From: a virus
Reading direction: 5' to 3' (one strand)
Length of the DNA stretch: 36,637 bases
IMG/VR virus record: IMGVR_UViG_3300037485_000923
Span: 1 to 36,637 of that record
A model generated the notes under the pieces. The model was not told the origin of the DNA. It was given only the letters and a program-made list of their open reading frames with translations, and made no database searches. Position 1 is the first letter of the stretch, and each line of letters starts with the position of its first letter. Made by a program: the position numbers and the translations under genes. Of the stretch, positions 29,569-36,020 are shown in pieces.

Positions 29569-30923
29569 ACGATCCAACCAGACCATTTCCCCACGCGCTA
29601 GGGGCTGAAAAATCCGTTTTATCATCCATGCTGCAAGATCCGGCGCAGTTCGTGCCGCTGGCATCTGAGTATGGCCTAACCGAGGCGCATTTCTATCTCC
29701 AATCTCATCAGATCATTTTCCGGCAGGCTAGCGACTCATTTGAGGCGGGCGAGGCCATCGACCTTGTGACGCTCGTGCAAAAATTTCTAGACATCGGGCT
29801 ACTGGACCGAGTGGGAGGCGCTGCCGCCGTTTACGACATCTACGGATACGCGCTCATGTCCGACGCATTCGAGCATCACGCCGGAATCATCCGCGATAAA
29901 TTTATCATGCGCTCGATGCTCAACCTATGCGCGGAAACCACGCAGCAGGTCTATGACGCGCCAGACGAGGCCGCTGACACGCTGCAAACCCTAGAGAGAG
30001 GCATCACCTCCATTGCCGCAGTTGCGAGCGGTGCAGCGCCGCTCCTCACGCTAAAAACGATCATACTCGAATCCGTGGATCAGTTCGAGCGCCGCGCCAA
30101 GGGATCACAAGATACTATCGGGATTCCTACCCTCGGCCCGCTCGACATGTATCTAAAAGGCATCCATCCCGGCCGCGTTTGGATCATTGGAGCTTATCCC
30201 GGCGGAGGCAAATCCGTGATGGCGTCCCAGATTATCGTCGATGCTGTCATGTCCGATCATCCGTGCCTATTTCTCTCGCTGGAAATGTCCGAGCGCGACC
30301 TAATGGATAGAATGATTATTCAGGCATCACGGGTGGATGCGCGAGCGTTTACAGAGCCTCGGGAATATGCGCGGGAAAATGGGACCGAGGAAATCTCAAC
30401 CGGGCTTGTGAGGGCTATCAAAGGCGTGGTTCCGCGCCTCGTCGCATCGCCGCTGAGGTTACAGCGTCCAGCTAACCGCAACATCTCCACGATCATTTCA
30501 TGCATCAGACGCGCCCACCGCGAAATGGGAATCAAAATTGCCGCCGTGGACTATTTGCAACTGATCCGCGCCAAATCCGACAACAAAGAGGCCGAGGTTT
30601 CGGAGATCTCACACGCTTTACAGGAGGTGGCGCAGGATTTGCAGATCACCGTGCTGGCGCTCTCACAACTCAACGCCGACGGCGACACGAAACACGGGCG
30701 CGTAATCGAGGAGGATGCCGATGCTGTCATTTCGATCATCCAGGACCGAGATAAGACGAGCAAGACCTACAAGCAGCACCGGCATGTTGTCATTGCAAAA
30801 GATCGGCATTATGGATCGGAGGGAACTAGAGTCCCGCTGATTTTAAACCGGGAAACCATCCGATTCGTGCAGGGCGAGGACTCTACAAAGGCGGAGGGGG
30901 AAACGTTTCCGAAAAATAAATGA
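29565..30923 (+). CDS. DnaB-like replicative helicase
   Basis: This is a 452-residue protein starting at the ATG overlapping the methyltransferase stop. 'FPHALGAEKSVLSSMLQDP' is the DnaB N-terminal opening. The RecA-like core has Walker A 'AYPGGGKSVMAS' near residues 210-221, 'PCLFLSLEMSERDLMDRMIIQ', Walker B 'IAAVDYLQLI', and 'VLALSQLN' motif. It unwinds the phage replication fork and is loaded by the DnaC-like gene upstream. It ends 4 nt before a GTTGC array. The length is close to bacterial DnaB (about 470). Confidence 0.9.
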   Translation: MNDPTRPFPHALGAEKSVLSSMLQDPAQFVPLASEYGLTEAHFYLQSHQIIFRQASDSFEAGEAIDLVTLVQKFLDIGLLDRVGGAAAVYDIYGYALMSDAFEHHAGIIRDKFIMRSMLNLCAETTQQVYDAPDEAADTLQTLERGITSIAAVASGAAPLLTLKTIILESVDQFERRAKGSQDTIGIPTLGPLDMYLKGIHPGRVWIIGAYPGGGKSVMASQIIVDAVMSDHPCLFLSLEMSERDLMDRMIIQASRVDARAFTEPREYARENGTEEISTGLVRAIKGVVPRLVASPLRLQRPANRNISTIISCIRRAHREMGIKIAAVDYLQLIRAKSDNKEAEVSEISHALQEVAQDLQITVLALSQLNADGDTKHGRVIEEDADAVISIIQDRDKTSKTYKQHRHVVIAKDRHYGSEGTRVPLILNRETIRFVQGEDSTKAEGETFPKNK

Positions 30924-30927
30924 GAAA

Positions 30928-30955
30928 GTTGCGTTTTGTGTTGCACAAACGCAAC
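30928..30955 (+). promoter_or_regulatory. GTTGC triple half-site array, best-conserved copy
   Basis: Half-sites GTTGC, GTTGC and GCAAC are spaced 7 and 6 nt apart; the outer arms GTTGCGTTT and AAACGCAAC are a 9-bp inverted repeat. It begins 4 nt after the DnaB stop. The preceding bases GAAAAATAAATGAGAAA resemble those before the 32239 copy. A further GTTGC/GCAAC pair (30977-30991) lies downstream before the ATG. Confidence 0.7.
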
Positions 30956-31007
30956 CAGTGAGTCAGAGTCTTCTCAGTTGCAGCAAGCAACGCTACTCCA
31001 CAAAAAA

Positions 31008-31163
31008 ATGACAACGCACACCAACGCAGCAGGAACCGATTATTTTTCCACCAATGACGAAAACGGCCAAACGGTTTATTCGTTCTCCACAGATTTTAAC
31101 GACGTTTGGACGCAGGATGACGAGGACGCAATCAACGCAGACTCCACTCCATCCAAACTCTGA
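31008..31163 (+). CDS. Unrecognised cargo gene of repeat cassette 2
   Basis: This is a 51-residue acidic protein: 'TTHTNAAGTDYFSTNDENGQTVYSFSTDFNDVWTQDDEDAINADST'. Rich in Asp/Asn/Thr, probably small and partly disordered; it resembles no family known to me. It lies 52 nt after the GTTGC array (longer than in the other cassettes) and 10 nt before T-loop hairpin 2. The 'caaaaaaatg' leader has no Shine-Dalgarno. Confidence 0.55.
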   Translation: MTTHTNAAGTDYFSTNDENGQTVYSFSTDFNDVWTQDDEDAINADSTPSKL

Positions 31164-31173
31164 TTTCCACCAA

Positions 31174-31192
31174 GCCGGGTTCCATCCCCGGC
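31174..31192 (+). other. tRNA T-loop-like hairpin 2
   Basis: GCCGGG and CCCGGC enclose the loop TTCCATC (U54, U55, C56, A58 present; position 57 is C instead of purine). The stem sequence differs from hairpins 1 and 3 by compensatory changes that keep it paired. It is 15 nt before the ATG at 31208. Confidence 0.6.
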
Positions 31193-31207
31193 GCATCCCC
31201 AAAAACA

Positions 31208-31519
31208 ATGAACGAACTCACAAAACTAATCGCGGAATTTCACGCGACACTGGCAAAATTCGAGGCAATCGCAAAACGCATGGAGGAGCGGGAATCAGGC
31301 ATCGACCCCACCATGCGGGATTTGCCGTTTCCAGATGGAGTTATCCCGCCGCCGCTACCCGAGGGCAAAACCCGGTGGATTTACCGCGGGACGTTTATGG
31401 CGGACGATGCGTTTTACGTCGATCCACCAAGGCATATCGAGTATTTCAGTCGTCACGAAAAACGCTGGTGCATCACCTGCCATTTTTCCACAGACCTCCA
31501 TCACATCGAGGCCGTATGA
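31208..31519 (+). CDS. Unrecognised small protein
   Basis: This is a 103-residue protein. 'LTKLIAEFHATLAKFEAIAKRMEERESGIDPTMRDLPFPDGVIPPPLPEGKTRWIYRGTFMADDAFYVDPPRHIEYFSRHEKRWCITCHF': N-terminal coiled helix, then a Pro-rich linker and a compact C-terminal part with CxxCHF and several aromatic residues. No family is recognised. The ATG follows T-loop hairpin 2, and the stop overlaps the next ATG. Confidence 0.6.
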   Translation: MNELTKLIAEFHATLAKFEAIAKRMEERESGIDPTMRDLPFPDGVIPPPLPEGKTRWIYRGTFMADDAFYVDPPRHIEYFSRHEKRWCITCHFSTDLHHIEAV

Positions 31520-31770
31520 AAACCGATTTATTCACCATGACAACCGACCAATACTACCACCTGGAGTTCAGACGTGCCTCACGAGCCGCGCTCTCGTGTC
31601 TCACCGCGAGCAACATTTGCACGATTGCCGGGATTGCAATGGGCTTCTATAGCCACGTTTTTCCGGCAGTTATCGCCGCTCTCTTCGCATGTCTATTCGC
31701 GCTATTCACCGCGCAAAACTACACCCAATCCAGCCGCTTATTTAAGATGGCACAGAAAAGAATCAGATGA
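31516..31770 (+). CDS. Small membrane protein
   Basis: This is an 84-residue protein with a hydrophobic hairpin: 'ALSCLTASNICTIAGIAMGFYSHVFPAVIAALFACLFALFTAQNY', two membrane segments of about 18-20 residues separated by 'GFYSHV'. The N-terminus is soluble ('MKTDLFTMTTDQYYHLEFRRASRA') and the C-terminus basic (RLFKMAQKRIR). It could be a superinfection-exclusion or accessory membrane factor; its distance from the lysis genes argues against a holin. I start at the ATG overlapping the previous stop. Confidence 0.6.
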   Translation: MKTDLFTMTTDQYYHLEFRRASRAALSCLTASNICTIAGIAMGFYSHVFPAVIAALFACLFALFTAQNYTQSSRLFKMAQKRIR

Positions 31771-31925
31771 ACCTAGGAACAATTAAACGCGATTCGATCA
31801 TTGGCCGTGATCCGATTTTAACCTACGCCATCTCATCTCGTATAGTTCGCCGCGAAATTAAACGCCGCAAACGTGAGGCGAAATGGATACAAATCATCTC
31901 AAACCTCAAATTCTGGAACAAATGA
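31767..31925 (+). CDS. Small basic protein
   Basis: This is a 52-residue protein coded between ATGA overlaps with both neighbours. It reads 'NLGTIKRDSIIGRDPILTYAISSRIVRREIKRRKREAKWIQIISNLKFWNK', strongly basic and helical, with a KRRKRE cluster. It could bind nucleic acid or a membrane surface. No homologue is recognised. Confidence 0.5.
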   Translation: MNLGTIKRDSIIGRDPILTYAISSRIVRREIKRRKREAKWIQIISNLKFWNK

Positions 31926-32236
31926 CACACACACCAGGACCGTGGAACGCTGAAGGCTACCATGTAAAGCAAAGCGGGCAATGCGGAACCAGAATGATCG
32001 CGGATGTTTGTTACACGGGGCCGCATCACACGCCGCCCGACGAATATCCAAAAAGCTGCCGTTTTGCGGACGAGGCGAATGCTAGGCTAATAGCAGCAGC
32101 ACCGGAATTGCTGGAGGCGCTGGAAATGCTGATTAACCTCGAGCCAAACTGTTTCTCATCTGATGCCTACGAGCGCAGCTTGTGGCAAAACGCCCGCGAA
32201 ACCATCGCAAAAGCCACCGGGAAAAATAATTCGTGA
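31922..32236 (+). CDS. Conserved small phage protein (THTPGPW ... AAPELLEAL family)
   Basis: This is a 104-residue protein. The THTPGPW opening followed by 'ADEANARLIAAAPELLEALEMLINLEPN' and a C-terminal 'NARETIAKATG' is a very common small protein family of phages and prophages with no known function. I start at the ATG overlapping the previous stop; an earlier in-frame ATG at 31883 lies inside the upstream gene. It ends 2 nt before the third GTTGC array. Confidence 0.8.
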   Translation: MTHTPGPWNAEGYHVKQSGQCGTRMIADVCYTGPHHTPPDEYPKSCRFADEANARLIAAAPELLEALEMLINLEPNCFSSDAYERSLWQNARETIAKATGKNNS

Positions 32237-32238
32237 AA

Positions 32239-32266
32239 GTTGCGTTTTGTGTTGCGTAAGCGCAAT
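32239..32266 (+). promoter_or_regulatory. GTTGC triple half-site array, divergent copy
   Basis: GTTGC, 7 nt, GTTGC, 6 nt, GCAAT; the outer arms are TTGCG and CGCAA. It begins 2 nt after the upstream stop and ends 20 nt before the MSN start at 32287, the same spacing as at 19388 and 23265. Confidence 0.6.
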
Positions 32267-32286
32267 CCGTCCGCTATTCCTTTTGC

Positions 32287-32448
32287 ATGTCCAACAACAA
32301 CACCGAAGCCAAAGCCCAAATCAAAGCAATCCTCCAATCCAAGTTTCTAAAGCTGGTTAGCGAAGGAATGAATCCAGAAACTGCATTTGCAGATGTCATG
32401 GGAGCTTTTGAAGATCAATTTCCGGGCTTGATCGAAAAACTCGGATAA
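32287..32448 (+). CDS. Unrecognised cargo gene of repeat cassette 3
   Basis: This is a 53-residue protein. It reads 'NNNTEAKAQIKAILQSKFLKLVSEGMNPETAFADVMGAFEDQFPGLIEKLG', two helices with an acidic C-terminal half. No family is recognised. Located between the third GTTGC array and T-loop hairpin 3, it begins MSN with the ATGTCCAAC start shared by the 19367 and 23314 genes. Confidence 0.6.
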   Translation: MSNNNTEAKAQIKAILQSKFLKLVSEGMNPETAFADVMGAFEDQFPGLIEKLG

Positions 32449-32458
32449 TACCAAACCC

Positions 32459-32481
32459 AGCCGAGGTTCAATCCCTCGGCT
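32459..32481 (+). other. tRNA T-loop-like hairpin 3
   Basis: AGCCGAGG and CCTCGGCT form an 8-bp stem closing the loop TTCAATC (U54, U55, C56, A57, A58, U59, C60), an exact T-arm layout with a longer stem than the other two. It is 7 nt before the ATG at 32489. No upstream sequence complements the region as a tRNA acceptor stem. Confidence 0.65.
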
Positions 32482-32488
32482 CACCGCC

Positions 32489-32635
32489 ATGATAATCATA
32501 TTCTCTACCAGCCTGCTCTTTCTCATCCCGTTCCGCATAATGGGATGCACATGGCCGCAAGCCGTGTTCCAATTGCTCTCAGTATGGGCAATGCTATTCC
32601 TCGTTTATCTAACCTACATCGTCCTTAAAGCATGA
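32489..32635 (+). CDS. 48-residue membrane protein
   Basis: This short ORF starts 7 nt after T-loop hairpin 3. 'IIIFSTSLLFLIPFRIMGC' and 'FQLLSVWAMLFLVYLTYIVL' are two membrane helices with a short loop between them. It overlaps the HTH gene by four bases. It may be a small inner-membrane accessory or exclusion protein. No family is recognised. Confidence 0.5.
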   Translation: MIIIFSTSLLFLIPFRIMGCTWPQAVFQLLSVWAMLFLVYLTYIVLKA

Positions 32636-32802
32636 CATTTACCCAAATCACCACCGCAGCCGCCAAAAAAGGCATCGCAATTAGCCGCCTCGCCGACATG
32701 GCAGGCGTAGCTAGATCAACCGTTTCCCGAGCTAAAAAAGGCGAGTTTGAAATTAAGCCTGTGACGCTGGCTAAGCTGGCAGCGGCGTTGAAGAAAGCCT
32801 AG
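32632..32802 (+). CDS. Cro/C1-type HTH regulator
   Basis: This is a 56-residue protein. 'TFTQITTAAAKKGIAISRLADMAGVARSTVSRAKKGEFEIKPVTLAKLAAALKKA' has the five-helix Cro/XRE pattern: 'ISRLADMAGVARSTVSRAKKG' is the HTH with a recognition helix 'RSTVSRAK', and 'VTLAKLAAAL' is helix 5. Its size is that of Cro. It may bind the GTTGC arrays, though the ribbon-helix-helix protein is an equal candidate. It lies in a cluster of small genes after cassette 3. Confidence 0.75.
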   Translation: MTFTQITTAAAKKGIAISRLADMAGVARSTVSRAKKGEFEIKPVTLAKLAAALKKA

Positions 32803-32804
32803 CC

Positions 32805-33308
32805 ATGGCCAAGCCTGCAAAATGGGACAGCATGACGCCAAGCGAGCAGGAGGCTTGGCGTGAAAGGAGGCAAGAATACGCTCGCAAACGCTACGAAGCG
32901 AATCGCGAAAAATTACGGGAAAAAAATCGCGAACGGCGCGAGGCAAATCCCGAGAAAGCTCGGGAAGCGCATTGCAAATACCGCGAAGCAAATCGTGATA
33001 AATGTCAAGAACGCGTTCGCAAATGGCGCGAGGCAAATCCTGAGAAAGCGCGTCAAGTATATCGCAAATATCGCGAGGCAAATCCTGAGAAAGCGCGTCA
33101 AGTATATCGCAAATATCGCGAGGCGAATATTGAAAAGCGCCGGAAATACGCTCGCAAATGGCGCGAGGCAAATCGTGAAAAAGAACAGGAATCAGCTCGC
33201 AAACGCCACCATAAAGCTCTTCAACAAGCTGCCGCAGACCAATTTTTCATCCTAGCAGGCGCTGCCGAATCAATCTCCAAACTAAAACTGAAATCAAAAT
33301 CAAAATGA
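32805..33308 (+). CDS. Lys/Arg-rich REAN-repeat protein, paralog 1
   Basis: This is a 167-residue protein. The N-terminus 'KPAKWDSMTPSEQEAWRERR' is followed by about seven 15-residue units with the core KYREANxEKxRE, mainly charged and helical, and a C-terminal 'ADQFFILAGAAESISKL'. Two units are a perfect 45-bp tandem duplication (33031-33120). The paralogs at 33887 and 34599 share the N-terminal box. The repeats suggest a long basic helix that may bind nucleic acid; similar proteins are widespread in phages but their job is unknown. Confidence 0.7.
   Translation: MAKPAKWDSMTPSEQEAWRERRQEYARKRYEANREKLREKNRERREANPEKAREAHCKYREANRDKCQERVRKWREANPEKARQVYRKYREANPEKARQVYRKYREANIEKRRKYARKWREANREKEQESARKRHHKALQQAAADQFFILAGAAESISKLKLKSKSK
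33031..33120 (+). repeat. Two perfect tandem 45-bp units
   Basis: The 45 bases at 33031-33075 are repeated exactly at 33076-33120, encoding the 15-residue unit REANPEKARQVYRKY twice. The exactness shows a recent duplication within the otherwise divergent repeat array. Confidence 0.85.
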
Positions 33309-33883
33309 AAACGACACTAACGACAAAAGAAACAAATCAGAAAATCCAGACCTTTATCACGCTTTTCAAAGAGGGCGTTGAGGCTTGGATCAAGGCCGGT
33401 GAAATCCTCGTGGAACTCGTTGAGTCAGATCCGCACACCTACGATTACATCATCCAGGAATGCCCGCAGTTAAACGCTGGCATCCTCGGGCGGTTTGAAC
33501 AAATGGGCCGTAAGATTTTGCATCCACAGCTATTGCTCACAGCATCGCCGGGATTCGCCAAGCTCACCAAAATGCCATTCAGCCTCCAAGAACGCTATCT
33601 AGAAGAGCCGATCCCGATGATCATCGTTAACGAGGGCGAGACGGATATCCACATGGTGCAGGCGAAAAACATGACCAAGGAGCAGGCGGATCAGATTTTT
33701 ACGGCTAACCGCATCCGCACCGAGGGCGAACAAAAGGCATGGATTTTGCAGCGCCAACAGAACGCAGTGAAGCCCACGCCAGCGTTCTCGAAGCCTTGGA
33801 CGATCAAGGGTAGCAAGGTGCTTATCAATGGCCTTGAGTTTACCCGCAAGGAGCTAGCCGGGATTTTGGCGCAAATGGATTGA
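33305..33883 (+). CDS. Unrecognised accessory protein
   Basis: This is a 192-residue protein. It has 'KIQTFITLFKEGVEAWIKAGEILVELVESDPHTYDYIIQECPQLNAGILGRFEQMGRKILHPQLLL' (helical), 'ASPGFAKLTKMPFSLQERYLEEPIPMIIVNEGETDIHMVQAKNMTKEQADQIF', and a C-terminal 'WTIKGSKVLINGLEFTRKELAGILAQMD'. The last 30 residues look like a compact beta-hairpin-plus-helix domain. It resembles small regulatory phage proteins, but no family can be named. It sits between two K/R-repeat paralogs with a 4-nt overlap with the first. Confidence 0.65.
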   Translation: MKTTLTTKETNQKIQTFITLFKEGVEAWIKAGEILVELVESDPHTYDYIIQECPQLNAGILGRFEQMGRKILHPQLLLTASPGFAKLTKMPFSLQERYLEEPIPMIIVNEGETDIHMVQAKNMTKEQADQIFTANRIRTEGEQKAWILQRQQNAVKPTPAFSKPWTIKGSKVLINGLEFTRKELAGILAQMD

Positions 33884-33886
33884 GGT

Positions 33887-34258
33887 ATGGCCAAGCCTGC
33901 AAAATGGGACAGCATGACGCCAAGCGAGCAAGATGATTGGCGTGAAAGGAGGCGGGAATTAGATCGCAAATACCGCGCGGAAAATCCTGAAAAGGCTCGG
34001 GAAAAAGATTGTAAACGCGGTCGCAAATACCGTGAAGCCAATCGTGAAAAAGTGAGGGAATCAAAACGCAAATGGTTCGAAACGAATTCTGAAAAACAGC
34101 GGGAAGCAGTTCGTAAATGGAATGAAGCGAATCCTGAAAAAAAGCGGGAATCGAGACGCAAAACAAAGCAAAAAGCCAAACAGCAAACCGCCGCCGATCA
34201 ATTCTTTATCCTAGCCGGAGCCGCAGAACAACTAACCAAACTGAAACTGAAAAAATGA
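33887..34258 (+). CDS. Lys/Arg-rich REAN-repeat protein, paralog 2
   Basis: This is a 123-residue protein. Its first 44 bases are identical to those of paralog 1, then 'DDWRERRRELDRKYRAENPEKARE' follows with fewer repeat units (about four), and the C-terminus 'AADQFFILAGAAEQLTKLKLKK' matches paralog 1 in protein but differs at many third positions. This asymmetry suggests recent gene conversion at the 5' end. Same possible nucleic-acid-binding role. Stop overlaps the MazG-like ATG. Confidence 0.7.
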   Translation: MAKPAKWDSMTPSEQDDWRERRRELDRKYRAENPEKAREKDCKRGRKYREANREKVRESKRKWFETNSEKQREAVRKWNEANPEKKRESRRKTKQKAKQQTAADQFFILAGAAEQLTKLKLKK

Positions 34259-34599
34259 ACGAACTAATCAAAAACGTCCTCCAATGGGGCTTAGACAAGG
34301 GAATCACGGGGCCTAACGGCAAAGCCACGCTACTCACCCAGCTATCCAAAACGCAGGAGGAGCTAACCGAGACGAGGGATGCAGCGGTAATACACAGTCA
34401 GCATCCGCTCGAATCCACAGAATCGGATCAGGCGTTTATTGAGATCGCTGACGGGATCGGCGACCAGGTGGTGACGCTCATCCTCGCCGCAGAGCTAGCA
34501 GGGACCACGCTGGAGGAATGCCTTGCGCTGGCATATGCTGAGATAAAAGGCCGCACGGGAAAAATGGTGAATGGAACATTCGTGAAAGACGCTAAATAA
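34255..34599 (+). CDS. MazG-like nucleotide pyrophosphohydrolase
   Basis: This is a 114-residue protein. 'KATLLTQLSKTQEELTETRDAAV' and 'IEIADGIGDQVVTLILAAELAGTTLEECLALAYAEIKGRTGKMVNGTFVKD' follow the MazG helix order with acidic residues EE..E ... D..GD for magnesium. The family removes pyrophosphate from (d)NTPs, which in phages may adjust nucleotide pools or ppGpp. It is short but complete. It is coupled to both neighbours. Confidence 0.75.
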   Translation: MNELIKNVLQWGLDKGITGPNGKATLLTQLSKTQEELTETRDAAVIHSQHPLESTESDQAFIEIADGIGDQVVTLILAAELAGTTLEECLALAYAEIKGRTGKMVNGTFVKDAK

Positions 34600-35195
34600 T
34601 GGGCAGGCCGAAAAACTGGGACACGATGACGATTGAGGCGCAGGACGCATGGCGGGAGCGCAAACGCATATACGAACGCACAGCGCCTAACCGAGTCAAA
34701 GCCAAGACGATTGAGCGCAAAAAAGCATGGCAGCAGGAAAATAGGGATAAAGCGAGGGCCAGCTATTTGAAATACAGCGAGGCCAACAAAGAAAAGATAT
34801 CAGCAAATCAACGCAAGAAATACAACGCAAACCCAAAAGTGATAGAAAAACGACTTATGAAAAAAGAAATCCAAGAAGACTTAGAAAAAATCGAGAAACG
34901 GCGCAAGCTCAACGCTCAAAACCAGCGAAATCGTTACGCTAGAAATCGAGAAAAGGTTTTGGCGCAGAAAAATGAATGGCGCATAAAAAACAAGGAAAAG
35001 GTCACGACTTCAGCAAACGAATCTGTTTACCGCGAGCATCTAGCGGAAATGAAAGCATCAGGAAAGAAGGTTGAGCCCGCCAAGCTCGACATGTCCAAGG
35101 TGCTCGCATTTATCGGCAAAAAGGACGGTCCGAAATCACAAAAACCAATCACACCTAACATGGCGAAAGTCAGGGAATTTATCAAATACGCATGA
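34599..35195 (+). CDS. Lys/Arg-rich REAN-repeat protein, paralog 3
   Basis: This is a 198-residue protein. 'GRPKNWDTMTIEAQDAWRERKRIYER' is a diverged form of the N-terminal box of the other two (WD-MT-Q-WRER conserved). The middle has weaker charged repeats ('NRDKARASYLKYSEANKEKISANQRKKYNANP'). The C-terminal 60 residues are different and carry two LDMSKVLAFIGKK/NMAKVREFIKYA-like boxes, a possible short peptide repeat. It probably diverged earlier than paralogs 1 and 2. Its role is unknown. Confidence 0.65.
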   Translation: MGRPKNWDTMTIEAQDAWRERKRIYERTAPNRVKAKTIERKKAWQQENRDKARASYLKYSEANKEKISANQRKKYNANPKVIEKRLMKKEIQEDLEKIEKRRKLNAQNQRNRYARNREKVLAQKNEWRIKNKEKVTTSANESVYREHLAEMKASGKKVEPAKLDMSKVLAFIGKKDGPKSQKPITPNMAKVREFIKYA

Positions 35196-35380
35196 ACACG
35201 GAAATTGACACAGAATACGCGCCGAAGGGATATCGGGCGGAATTGGCTACTTTAAACTGCACTGGCGGCGCTTGTTGCACTGGATGTGCGTTTGATAACG
35301 ACCCATCACACTGCGATGAGCGCCCATGCTGGCCGGCCGATCGACCAGATGGCACACACGTTATTTTCGTCAAATTATGA
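35192..35380 (+). CDS. Small Cys-rich phage protein (CxGCxF ... DGxxVIFV family)
   Basis: This is a 62-residue protein. 'TGGACCTGCAFDNDPSHCDERPCWPADRPDGTHVIFVKL' contains five Cys in the pattern of a widespread small zinc-type phage protein (CxGCxF ... C ... C ... R-x-DG-x-x-VIFV). It probably binds zinc; its function is unknown. The ATG overlaps the previous stop (ATGA). Confidence 0.7.
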   Translation: MNTEIDTEYAPKGYRAELATLNCTGGACCTGCAFDNDPSHCDERPCWPADRPDGTHVIFVKL

Positions 35381-35703
35381 ACGATCAAGCGCATGAAATA
35401 GACATTATCAGCGAAGAATCACTGATGCCGGAACGGGATGTCTTGTGGGCAAAGCACGATGGATTAACACCCGCGCTTGCCGCTGAAATGCTGGCATTTG
35501 CTGGCAAGATGGAAATGGAGCGCGACAATGCGCTCGCCGACTTCCGGCAGGCAGATACGGATTCCATTCGCGCATTGCACGAGCGCAACGAGGCAAGAGG
35601 ACAACGCGATTTATTGGCCGAGGCATTGCAGGAAATGCGATACGGCCACACGGACAAGGCAGAGAAAATGGCAGTCGCAGCGCTCAGCTACCTAACCAAA
35701 TGA
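35377..35703 (+). CDS. Small helical coiled-coil protein
   Basis: This is a 108-residue protein. 'AEMLAFAGKMEMERDNALADFRQADTDSIRALHERNEARGQRDLLAEALQEMRYG' is a coiled coil typical of small phage accessory proteins that carry an E-R-D-x-A repeat. I start it at the ATG overlapping the previous stop, as an earlier in-frame start at 35326 lies in the upstream gene. It is followed directly by the next gene with an ATGA overlap. Confidence 0.6.
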   Translation: MNDQAHEIDIISEESLMPERDVLWAKHDGLTPALAAEMLAFAGKMEMERDNALADFRQADTDSIRALHERNEARGQRDLLAEALQEMRYGHTDKAEKMAVAALSYLTK

Positions 35704-36020
35704 TGATCCAATTTATCAACGCAGAGGGCGAGATACGGAGTTTTGACGGATCAACAACCATCGAGCAGATCATGCAAATGGGCGCAACGATCAGCCTGGT
35801 CAAACCGTCCGAGACGATCCCGCCGAATATATGGGTGGCGATTCCCGAGCCAAAAAAGCCGATGACAACGCACGAGCGATACAAGGCACGACAGAAACTC
35901 ATTAAAAACAATCTGCCGATACCCGAGGATTTGGCGATTCGTGACAAAATCAAAAAGCCGGTCAGCGCCACACTGGACATGGAAAAGATCAAACACGCAC
36001 TGAGGAGGCTGGAATCATGA
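35700..36020 (+). CDS. Unrecognised small protein
   Basis: This is a 106-residue protein. 'IQFINAEGEIRSFDGSTTIEQIMQMGATISLVKPSETIPPNIWVAIPEPKKP' is a small beta-rich domain, followed by a basic helical end 'TTHERYKARQKLIKNNLPIPEDLAIRDKIKKP'. No known family. It is coupled to both neighbours. Confidence 0.6.
   Translation: MMIQFINAEGEIRSFDGSTTIEQIMQMGATISLVKPSETIPPNIWVAIPEPKKPMTTHERYKARQKLIKNNLPIPEDLAIRDKIKKPVSATLDMEKIKHALRRLES

Noticed and set aside
31054-31515. N-terminal extension giving a 238-residue plus-strand ORF
   Set aside because: The first 154 codons run through two other genes in a different frame; the ATG at 31516 overlaps the previous stop as in other genes here.
32716-33171. 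151-codon minus-strand ORF opposite the first K/R-repeat gene
   Set aside because: Its repeats are only the mirror of the 45-bp repeat units. The plus-strand frame has a paralog-conserved N- and C-terminus, which this lacks.
32805-33308. CRISPR array
   Set aside because: The regular repeats are coding (15-codon units) and directly adjacent, without unique spacers.
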